A stretch of DNA of 47,073 nt, taken from NCBI GenBank assembly GCA_024695225.1, contig JAILIO010000030.1, forward strand, positions 1 to 47,073, given 5' to 3'. The first letter of the stretch is position 1, and each line of letters opens with the position of its first letter. Positions 40,635 through 47,073 of this stretch are shown one piece after another. Made by a program: the position numbers and the translations under genes. This stretch comes from Lachnospiraceae bacterium. GTDB lineage: Bacteria > Bacillota > Clostridia > Lachnospirales > Lachnospiraceae. The notes under the pieces were generated by a model. The model was given only the letters and a program-made list of their open reading frames with translations. It ran no database searches and was not told where the DNA came from.

Positions 40635-42026
40635 TCATCTGATACAGAGATAATCCTGCATTACGCATCTTCTCTTCTTTGTAAATGTCTTGGCGCTGGT
40701 CAGGCCTTCGCCCGTCCTGCTGGCTATGGTGAAGGTGCAGATGCTCTCGCCTCCAAAACCAAGGGCTGCATAACTGGGGCCGTTCTTAACGATTATGGCT
40801 GTGTCTATGGCTCTGGCATATCTTGTGATATGATCCACATTTTTTGAGTGGATGTGGGCACTGTGCCTGTTTCCATGCTCAAGCCACACGGCAGTCTTCA
40901 GCCCCTCTTCGAAGTCCCTGACTCTCACAAGCCCCAGGATAGGCATCATCAGTTCCGTGGTGATGAGGGGATGTTCCTTCTCGCCCTCAAAAACTATGCA
41001 GCGGATATTGTCCGGTACATCCACGCCAACCATGGAGAGAAGTTTCTTTGCGCTTCTTCCGACACACTTGCGGTTAAGCCTTCCCTTTTCATCCATGACC
41101 GTAGCAGAAAGCTTGTCCTGGACTTCCTTGGGCGCCAGGTAACAGTTCTGTTCCGCTATCATGTGATGCATAAGTTCATCCGCAACACTGTCCACACACA
41201 CGATCTCTTTTTCCGCTATGCAGGGCAGATTGTTGTCAAAGGTACAGCCGTTTACGATATCCTGGGCGGCCTTGGCAATGTCTGCAGTCTCATCGACAAG
41301 CGCGGGCGGATTTCCTGCTCCTGCGCCGATGGCTCTCTTACCGGATGAAAGGACGGCGGTCACAACTCCGGGTCCTCCTGTAGCCACCAGTAACTGAATA
41401 TCAGGCGACTTCATCATCACCGAGCTGGTGTCAAGGGTGGGCACTTCCACGGTACAGGCTATATTGTCAGGTCCCCCTGCCTCAAGTGAGCACTTATTTA
41501 CCATATCGATGGTGAATATGGTGGTCTTGACTGCGTTGGGGTGGGGGTTGAACACCACCGAATTCCCTCCGGCCAGCATTCCCATGGTATTGCAAAGCAC
41601 TGTTTCACTGGGATTTGTGGCGGGGGTTATGGCGCCGATAACGCCAAAGGGTCCCATCTCCACCAGGGTGAGTCCTCTGTCACCTGAAACCGCCTCTGTT
41701 GTAATGTCTTCGGTGCCGGGAACTTTATCCGCCACCAGGAGATGCTTCAGGATCTTGTCCCCCACATTCCCCATTCCTGTCTCATCAACTCCCATGCGGG
41801 CTATGATCTCCGCATTTTCACGGGTGGCTTTTCTTATGTTTGAAATGATCTTTTCCCTCTGATCCAGGGTCATATCGCGGATCACTTTCTGGGCTTTTTT
41901 TGAAGCAGCGATGGCTTCCTCCATGGTCCCAAACACACCATGCATACCCTGGGAAGCTCCGTCTATCTGCATTCTGGCCATGACCTCCTGAACCACGTTC
42001 CGGACCATGCTCTCATTTAACTCCAT
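40635..42026 (-). CDS. pduP: CoA-acylating propionaldehyde dehydrogenase PduP
   Basis: PduP oxidises propionaldehyde to propionyl-CoA with NAD. The aldehyde dehydrogenase core has EMGPFGVIGAITPATNPSET, GAGAGNPPALVDETAD and the nucleophilic cysteine in TFDNNLPCIAEKE. The N-terminal helix ESMVRNVVQEVMARMQ is an encapsulation peptide. At 463 residues it has family length. It could also accept acetaldehyde (EutE-like); the neighbouring diol dehydratase favours propionaldehyde. Confidence 0.95.
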   Translation of the reverse strand: MELNESMVRNVVQEVMARMQIDGASQGMHGVFGTMEEAIAASKKAQKVIRDMTLDQREKIISNIRKATRENAEIIARMGVDETGMGNVGDKILKHLLVADKVPGTEDITTEAVSGDRGLTLVEMGPFGVIGAITPATNPSETVLCNTMGMLAGGNSVVFNPHPNAVKTTIFTIDMVNKCSLEAGGPDNIACTVEVPTLDTSSVMMKSPDIQLLVATGGPGVVTAVLSSGKRAIGAGAGNPPALVDETADIAKAAQDIVNGCTFDNNLPCIAEKEIVCVDSVADELMHHMIAEQNCYLAPKEVQDKLSATVMDEKGRLNRKCVGRSAKKLLSMVGVDVPDNIRCIVFEGEKEHPLITTELMMPILGLVRVRDFEEGLKTAVWLEHGNRHSAHIHSKNVDHITRYARAIDTAIIVKNGPSYAALGFGGESICTFTIASRTGEGLTSAKTFTKKRRCVMQDYLCIR

Positions 42027-42063
42027 ACGTTTCCTCTCTTTTCAGTCTCTGAGCTTATGCTCT

Positions 42064-42102
42064 TCCGGCGAATCCGGGCTGCAGTCCGGATACCTTGCCG
42101 GA
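42064..42102 (-). other. Nested hairpin between the aldolase and pduP
   Basis: TCCGGC (42064-42069) pairs with GCCGGA (42097-42102) and ATCCGG with CCGGAT inside it, with an 8-nt loop. No T run follows on the minus strand, so it is more likely an mRNA stability or processing element than a terminator. Confidence 0.5.
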
Positions 42103-42120
42103 GGATCATCTCACCTTTTA

Positions 42121-42975
42121 TTATTTGCCAAGTCTCTCAAGAACCTTCTTTGTGATCTCTGCGATCACCTCAGGGCTCTGGGCTCTGTTGTCCACTGTCA
42201 TATCGGTGCTGCCGTGAACGCTGAGGCTGTTCTCGGGCATTCCCGGGATATGTGAAGAACATGCGCCTCCGCAGTTATGGCAATTGAGTCCGTCCTTGTT
42301 AAGGCACAGATTTGCGGGATGTTTGCCGGCAAGTCCCATCTTCCTTCTGATCTCGTACAGCTTTTCAACAGTGGCCTTGTCAAATTCCTTGGGGCCGCCC
42401 AGCTGCTTTGACTGATACAGAAGCTGTGCATAGAATTCCACGGATTCCATCTTCATATATGCGGCGAGAAGGTCTGTAGACCAGGTCAGAGCGCCATGGC
42501 TCTCCAGAAGAACTGCGTCATAGTAGGGCAGGTATTTTTCAAGCCTGTCAGGTATCTCGTTTGTGGAAGGTGTGCCGTACTCGGCGATGGGCACACAGCC
42601 GAGGGCTATGACTGCTTCAGGCATAATGGGCTGTGTGAGAGGGATACCCGCTATGGCAAAGCTGGTGGCATAAACGGGATGCGCATGGACCACAGAGCCG
42701 ACATCGGGTCTCTTCTGATACACTCTCATATGCATCTTTATCTCAGATGAGGGCTTGAAGCCTTTGTTAGCCTGGATCACGTTTCCGTTCTCATCAACCT
42801 TGCAGATGTAATCAGGGGTCATGAAGCCCTTGGATACGCCTGTGGGTGTGCAGAGGAACTCGTGATCGTTAAGCTTTACGGAAATGTTTCCATCGTTTGC
42901 CGCGACCATGTTCCTGTTGTAGATCCTCTTTCCGATGTCGCAGATCTGTTTTTTGATCTCATACTCGTTTACCAT
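42121..42975 (-). CDS. Class II aldolase (fuculose/rhamnulose-1-phosphate type) with encapsulation peptide
   Basis: The class II aldolase/adducin domain occupies residues 1-210 (RNMVAANDGNISVKL, SSEIKMHMRVYQKRPDVGSV then VHAHPVY, ESHGAL). The zinc-binding histidines sit in HAHP and the later SHG segment. Such enzymes cleave fuculose- or rhamnulose-1-phosphate into DHAP and lactaldehyde, feeding 1,2-propanediol production. The C-terminus adds a cysteine-rich segment (CHNCGGACSSH) and an amphipathic helix (PEVIAEITKKVLERLGK) like known C-terminal encapsulation peptides, so the aldolase is probably packaged. Confidence 0.92.
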   Translation of the reverse strand: MVNEYEIKKQICDIGKRIYNRNMVAANDGNISVKLNDHEFLCTPTGVSKGFMTPDYICKVDENGNVIQANKGFKPSSEIKMHMRVYQKRPDVGSVVHAHPVYATSFAIAGIPLTQPIMPEAVIALGCVPIAEYGTPSTNEIPDRLEKYLPYYDAVLLESHGALTWSTDLLAAYMKMESVEFYAQLLYQSKQLGGPKEFDKATVEKLYEIRRKMGLAGKHPANLCLNKDGLNCHNCGGACSSHIPGMPENSLSVHGSTDMTVDNRAQSPEVIAEITKKVLERLGK

Positions 42976-43046
42976 TTTTCAGTATCCTCCTTAAATTATG
43001 TTTACACTCTTGTTTTGAACTTATTTATCCCCGGCTGTAAAGCCCG

Positions 43047-43077
43047 CCTGCGCCGGATATGTTTCTATCCAGGCAGG
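43047..43077 (-). other. Intergenic hairpin between activase and aldolase genes
   Basis: GGATA (43055-43059) pairs with TATCC (43066-43070), and CCTGC (43047-43051) pairs with GCAGG (43073-43077) after a small internal loop. No T run follows. The gap it occupies is about 120 bp. Confidence 0.4.
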
Positions 43078-43096
43078 ATGAATAACTGTTTTTGTC

Positions 43097-43897
43097 TCAG
43101 CCTCCCAGAACACATTCCAGGCCGGATGCTTCCTCGGCCACTTTTCTCAGCATCCTCATCTGCTCTCCGTCCGGAAGTTCTGTATCTCCCATGGGGTAAG
43201 CCCTGTTGAGCCCGGTGTATTTGTCACTGCCGAGTCTGTGATATGGAAGAAGATGAATCCTCTTCACATGACTGAGGCTCCCTGCGAATTCAGCGATATC
43301 CCTTATCTCTTCAGGGGTAGCGTTGAAGGTCGGTATGGTGGGCACCCTTACGCTGAGTTCAACCCCCGGGTAGTCTGCTATCTTCCTCGCGTTCTCAAGG
43401 ACCAGTTCGTTGCCCGCCCCGATAAACTCTTTGTGCTTCCCGGAGTTTATGTGTTTTATATCCATAAGGAACTGATCGATATAGGGAAGCAGGCTCTCCA
43501 CCGTCTCCCATTTGGCAAACCCGGTGCTCTCCACCGCAGTGGTTATACCCGCATCCTTGGCAGCCATCAGAAGGCATCTTGCAAAGTCAGGCTGGAAAAG
43601 CATTTCTCCCCCCGAAAGAGTGAGACCGCCGCCGGATCTGCGGTAGTAATCCCTGTCTTTCTCCACAGTCTCCATCACTTCCCTGACCGTCACATCCTGT
43701 CCCATGATCTTAGGTTTACCTGCAACCATAAGCGTCTCTATCTCATGGCTCTGGGATTCGGGATTGCAACACCAGCGGCATCTGAAAAAGCAGCCCTTCA
43801 GAAACACTATGGTCCTTATGCCGGCGCCGTCATGGATGGAATAGCGCTGTATATCAAATATCCGTCCGGTTTTGTTCAGGCATTCCTCAGATAGCAC
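43097..43897 (-). CDS. Glycyl-radical enzyme activating protein (radical SAM)
   Basis: This activase uses S-adenosylmethionine to place the glycyl radical on the diol dehydratase. The radical SAM motif is CFFRCRWC (CX3CX2C), and SIHDGAGIRTIVFLKG precedes it. GGGLTLSGGEMLFQPDF is the SAM-binding GGE motif. The protein runs straight from CNPESQSHEIETLMVAGKPK into the core without the eight-cysteine ferredoxin insert of many diol dehydratase activases. GTG 43897 is preferred because GGAGC lies 8 nt upstream. An ATG ten codons earlier (43927) is possible. It overlaps the end of the dehydratase gene. Confidence 0.92.
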   Translation of the reverse strand: MLSEECLNKTGRIFDIQRYSIHDGAGIRTIVFLKGCFFRCRWCCNPESQSHEIETLMVAGKPKIMGQDVTVREVMETVEKDRDYYRRSGGGLTLSGGEMLFQPDFARCLLMAAKDAGITTAVESTGFAKWETVESLLPYIDQFLMDIKHINSGKHKEFIGAGNELVLENARKIADYPGVELSVRVPTIPTFNATPEEIRDIAEFAGSLSHVKRIHLLPYHRLGSDKYTGLNRAYPMGDTELPDGEQMRMLRKVAEEASGLECVLGG

Positions 43898-46418
43898 TTG
43901 TCTGCTCCGTTCTGGATATGATGTCATCCTGCAGCGATCTTGAAAGTGTTGTAAAAAGCGCGCTGTATCCGGCGACCCTCACCACCAGATGCTGGTAGTT
44001 TTCAGGATGTTTCTGGGCATCCAGAAGAGTTTCCCTGGACACGACGTTGAACTGCATATGCATGCCCTTCTGATCAAAATAAGAACGGATAAGAGCCACG
44101 AAATCATCCAGAGCCTTGGTGCCGGAAAGAGCCGAAGGATGGAATTTCTGATTGAACAGGGTTCCGTTGGAGCAGATCCCGTGGTCCAGCTTCGCCACCG
44201 AGTTGCAGGCAGCGGTGGGACCGTGAGTGTCAGTGCCCACATAGGGCGAAACTCCATCCGCCACAGGGGTATGGGCAAGTCTTCCGTCCGGAGTCGCCCC
44301 TGTCTGGGCTCCAAGAGGAACATTTGCAGATACGGGATACATACCCGCCTGGAAGATACCGCCTCTGGGATTCCTGTAATTCTGTACAGGTTTTGAATAT
44401 GTGTAGGCGGCTTCTCTTGCAAATTCATCCACTTCATCGATGTCATTTCCAAACTTGGGAAGATCCAGGATCATCTGCCGGATCTCTTTATACCTGTTTC
44501 TCACATCTTCAGGCAATTCCATGGACGCCACTGTGGCGATGACCTGAGGCAGATCCTTTTCGCTCACCTCTCTCCCCTGTGCCTTCATCTCTGCGATGGA
44601 TTCTATTGCCAGATCCGTGATACTCTGCTCGTCAAGAGGTTCTCCGAAGTTCATCTTGAGAGCATTTTTAAGTTCTCTCATGGTGACCTTCTTTTCGTCA
44701 AATACAAGTTTTTTCACGGCGTAAAGGGCATTTCCCACATTTGCTATGCCAAAACCCTGAGGCCCCGTGAAGTTGTAATGAGCGCCTCCCTGTTCGATGG
44801 CTTTGCCGTTCTTCATACAGTCAGACACCATGCCCGAAGCATAGGGGTCGGGATTTAACTTTCCATGGGCCACATCTATGGAGTTATCTGCGTTGACCAG
44901 AAGGGTTATCATATAATCCATCTGCTTTTTGTAGGCCTCAAAGAATTCTTCGTAGGTCTGCATGTTTTCAACTTCTCCGGTCTGTATGGATATGCGCTCA
45001 CCAAGGTCGTAGCCGTTTGAGAACACAAGTTCAAGAGGTCTGCACATGTTAAAGAAGGCCGCGTCATGCCACCCGAAGGTCTTTCCGGGCACAGAGGGCT
45101 CCACGCATCCGATTATGCTGTAATCCCTCGCGTCCTCAAGAGTCACTCCCCTGTTCATCATAGCGGGGATAATAACCTCATCGTTATACCAGGCAGGAAG
45201 TCCGATACCTGTGCGAGTCAGATCCGCAGCCCTGACCAGAAGGTCATGGGGAGATCCGTTCCACACCCTTATGGAAAGCGAAGGCATGGGAAGGAAAACA
45301 TGCTTGCTTGCAGTTATGCACATGAAAGAGATATCGTTTGTCACATCTCTGCCTTCCTTGTCCTGGCCGCCCACTATCAGGTTCTGGAAGAGGGAATATC
45401 CCGCAAATCCCTTTGCCGACTGCTCATCCCTGCATTTGTTTAAGTCGTTCAACTTCACCCAGATGCAGTCGATAAGTTCCTGGGCAAAATCCCGGGTGAT
45501 GGCATTGTCATCCATGTCTTTTTTGTAGAAAGGATACATATACTGATCAAATCTTCCGGGTGATATGCTGTGTCCACTGGATTCAAGCTGCAGCAGCTGC
45601 TGTATGAACCAGAAGCACTGGCATGCTTCCCAGAAATTCTTCGCCCCTTTTGCCGGAGCAGTCCTGCAGTTTGAGGCTATCCTTTGCAGTTCTTCTTTTC
45701 TCTTGGGATCGCTTTCTTTTCCGGCCTCCTGCTCCGCCAGATCAGCATATCTTCCGGCATAGTCGATGGCAGCCTGATAATCGATGATCATGGCTTTCAA
45801 AAGGGCGCTCTTCTCAGCGCAGTCAGAATCACCGGCATTGCATTTTGAAAGTTCCTCTGCCGCCTCTCTGATAAGCCCTTCGTATCCACAGGTGATCACA
45901 CGGCCGTAATCCACGGTATAATGGCCTATGCCGTTGAAATAATAATTTCCCGCAGTGAATATATTGTGCTCCTGAGCCTTTCTGGTTTCGGGAGTCATAT
46001 AGTTTTCGGCCAGTTCGCTGGAGGTCCTTCCCTTCCAGTATTTATCTGCTTCTTTTATCTCTTCAGCAGTCTTTTTTGAGATATAAAAAGGATCCGCCTC
46101 ACGTTTTTCAACTGTGTCGAATTCTTTTTCCAGCCATTCATAAGAGAATTCCGGATAGGTCTGGCATCCTCTGGGGGCTATGGTGGTGGAACCCACTATA
46201 AGCTCCTCAGGTCTTATGATTATGGGGATGTTTTTAAGGATATGGGAAAAAGCCAGAGCCCTTCTGATGGTCTGAGGCTGACCTTCCGATGCCTTGTAGG
46301 ATTCGGTGATGAGTTTTGCCCTGGCAGATTCTATCTCGGGCATTTTAGCAAAAAGATGTTTGACCATGCGTGGTATACGCTCTGATCTGGGTATCTCGGG
46401 CACGTAATAATCAGCCAT
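43887..46418 (-). CDS. B12-independent propanediol dehydratase (glycyl-radical enzyme)
   Basis: This 843-residue enzyme dehydrates 1,2-propanediol to propionaldehyde by radical chemistry. The radical glycine is in VRVAGYSAL (about G817). The active-site cysteine and glutamate are C438 and E440 (IIGCVEPS). Residues typical of diol and glycerol dehydratases are present: H166 (GIGHY), H283 and S284 (GHSISPGRFDQYMYP), and D452 (GWHDAAFF). Choline TMA-lyase (CutC) is a near relative, but the aldolase and PduP neighbours favour the diol. ATG 46418 follows GGAGGAGATC. No N-terminal encapsulation extension is seen. It is the first gene of the operon and is oxygen-sensitive by family. Confidence 0.95.
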   Translation of the reverse strand: MADYYVPEIPRSERIPRMVKHLFAKMPEIESARAKLITESYKASEGQPQTIRRALAFSHILKNIPIIIRPEELIVGSTTIAPRGCQTYPEFSYEWLEKEFDTVEKREADPFYISKKTAEEIKEADKYWKGRTSSELAENYMTPETRKAQEHNIFTAGNYYFNGIGHYTVDYGRVITCGYEGLIREAAEELSKCNAGDSDCAEKSALLKAMIIDYQAAIDYAGRYADLAEQEAGKESDPKRKEELQRIASNCRTAPAKGAKNFWEACQCFWFIQQLLQLESSGHSISPGRFDQYMYPFYKKDMDDNAITRDFAQELIDCIWVKLNDLNKCRDEQSAKGFAGYSLFQNLIVGGQDKEGRDVTNDISFMCITASKHVFLPMPSLSIRVWNGSPHDLLVRAADLTRTGIGLPAWYNDEVIIPAMMNRGVTLEDARDYSIIGCVEPSVPGKTFGWHDAAFFNMCRPLELVFSNGYDLGERISIQTGEVENMQTYEEFFEAYKKQMDYMITLLVNADNSIDVAHGKLNPDPYASGMVSDCMKNGKAIEQGGAHYNFTGPQGFGIANVGNALYAVKKLVFDEKKVTMRELKNALKMNFGEPLDEQSITDLAIESIAEMKAQGREVSEKDLPQVIATVASMELPEDVRNRYKEIRQMILDLPKFGNDIDEVDEFAREAAYTYSKPVQNYRNPRGGIFQAGMYPVSANVPLGAQTGATPDGRLAHTPVADGVSPYVGTDTHGPTAACNSVAKLDHGICSNGTLFNQKFHPSALSGTKALDDFVALIRSYFDQKGMHMQFNVVSRETLLDAQKHPENYQHLVVRVAGYSALFTTLSRSLQDDIISRTEQTSAI

Positions 46419-46458
46419 GATCTCCTCCAAACTGGAAATAATTGTTGTTTCTTGCACG

Positions 46459-46487
46459 ATTCTATGTCTTTTGGCCCCTTTTGTCAA
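46459..46487 (-). promoter_or_regulatory. Main promoter of the microcompartment operon
   Basis: On the minus strand a perfect TTGACA and TAGAAT are 17 bp apart, giving a leader of about 35 nt before the dehydratase start. No other strong promoter was found before 35.5 kb. Confidence 0.85.
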
Positions 46488-46499
46488 GCATAAAACAAG

Positions 46500-46558
46500 T
46501 ATTTTTGTGGTTTATTTTTGTTTTTTGGGAAATTTTTGTTGTTTTTTGTTTGTTTTCC
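46500..46558. promoter_or_regulatory. T-rich direct-repeat region between the divergent promoters, candidate operator or UP element
   Basis: The plus strand consists of TTTTTG/TTTGTT units such as TTTTTGTGGTTTATTTTTG, TTTTTGTTGTTTTTTGTTTG and TTTTCC. These recall the TGTTTNTTT repeats bound by Gram-positive DeoR-type sugar regulators. The phased A-tracts may also act as an UP element just upstream of the operon's -35 box. Confidence 0.45.
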
Positions 46559-46587
46559 TTGACACATCTTATCAGAGAAGGGATAAT
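46559..46587 (+). promoter_or_regulatory. Promoter abutting the PHP gene start codon
   Basis: A perfect TTGACA and GATAAT are 17 bp apart, and only CTATCTC separates the -10 box from the ATG at 46595, predicting a leaderless transcript. Confidence 0.7.
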
Positions 46588-46594
46588 CTATCTC

Positions 46595-47073
46595 ATGACG
46601 ACATTTGACATCCACACCCACTCCGTTTCCAGCGGACACGGGACAAAAGATACGGTTTCCGACATGTTGAGAGAAGCTTCGCGAAGGGGCTTGCACACTC
46701 TCGGCATTTCCGAGCATGGGCCGGCCATTCTGAACGCTCCAAAGCCGTCCTATTTCAGGAGTCTGTCCTTTGCTCCGCGCAAACGCTTCGGAATCCGGGT
46801 GCTGTACGGAGCAGAAGTTAATATACTGGACGGAGGCAAACTTGATCTCGAAGATGATATCCTTTCCGGGCTCGACTATGTGATAGCCTCCATGCATCAT
46901 CCCTCTCACAGATACGGCGACAGGGTTTCAAACACCGATGATTACATCAAAGCTATGAGCGACGATAATGTCAGAATACTTGGGCATTGCGACAATACAC
47001 AGTTTCCTGTGGATTATGACGCGATCGTCAGTTCTGCGAAACAATATTCCGTGATAGTTGAGATAAACGAAAG
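46595..47073 (+). CDS. PHP-domain phosphoesterase, truncated by window end
   Basis: The 159 visible codons start MTTFDIHTHSVSSGHG, with the metal-binding HTH motif of PHP phosphoesterases. ISEHGPAI and a HHPSHRYGD segment follow, then ILGHCDNTQFPVDYD. This resembles YcdX/histidinol-phosphatase-like PHP proteins of about 240 residues, so roughly a third is missing. The substrate is unknown. It is transcribed divergently from the microcompartment operon. The purine-rich AAGGGAT upstream lies inside the promoter and cannot serve as a ribosome binding site if transcription starts where predicted. Confidence 0.88.
   Translation, partial: MTTFDIHTHSVSSGHGTKDTVSDMLREASRRGLHTLGISEHGPAILNAPKPSYFRSLSFAPRKRFGIRVLYGAEVNILDGGKLDLEDDILSGLDYVIASMHHPSHRYGDRVSNTDDYIKAMSDDNVRILGHCDNTQFPVDYDAIVSSAKQYSVIVEINE

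Noticed and set aside
43887..46418. Choline TMA-lyase (CutC)
   Set aside because: The dehydratase-type residues and the aldolase, PduP and PduL context fit propanediol use. No choline-specific neighbours are present.

Overview
The window looks like chromosomal DNA of an anaerobic, probably spore-forming Clostridia member, most likely Lachnospiraceae. The basis is the Firmicutes cluster cysS-mrnC-rlmB-sigH, a GerMN lipoprotein, Gram-positive ribosome binding sites and sigma-A promoters, and a glycyl-radical bacterial microcompartment (BMC) locus. That family assignment is inference. No prophage, insertion sequence or CRISPR array was recognised.

Layout. 1-1640: an operon of an Lrp-type regulator, a free RNA polymerase alpha-CTD protein and an acidic protein cut by the window start, plus tRNA-Thr(GGT). 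1674-8869: an arginase-fold protein carrying 19-residue repeats, then sigH, rlmB, mrnC, cysS, cysE, ispF and a membrane-anchored trigger-factor-like foldase, all on the minus strand. 9083-18382: a DUF3048 protein, argJ, a Dak-like fragment gene, rarA, thrH, BirA-controlled bioY, argS, queH and holA. 18668-27810: a minus-strand run of a GerMN lipoprotein, histidine kinase, response regulator, ComEA, an orphan solute-binding protein and argD-argB-GNAT-argC. 28030-32694: an alpha/beta hydrolase, a zinc-ribbon membrane protein with an Asp/Tyr-rich tail and a Cache chemoreceptor. 32965-46418: a BMC locus read on the minus strand. 46595-end: a divergent, truncated PHP-domain gene.

The BMC locus encodes a vitamin B12-independent 1,2-propanediol pathway of the fucose/rhamnose (GRM5-like) kind. 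A class II aldolase would release lactaldehyde from a deoxysugar phosphate. A glycyl-radical diol dehydratase with its activase would make propionaldehyde, which PduP and PduL would convert to propionyl-phosphate and an alcohol dehydrogenase to propanol. PduS and PduT are the likely electron conduit. One strong promoter (46459-46487) precedes the first gene. The locus ends with a DeoR-type regulator, a ParA-type ATPase and a small Ala/Lys-rich disordered protein. This pair resembles the McdA/McdB carboxysome positioning pair and is the best candidate here for a little-described system, a metabolosome-positioning module.

Other themes are three genes whose -10 box ends exactly 7 nt before the ATG (rarA, queH, PHP), consistent with leaderless mRNAs; terminators buried inside the coding sequence of the convergent neighbour (argJ, bioY); and several unrelated minisatellites with units of 11 to 57 bp at gene ends and leaders.
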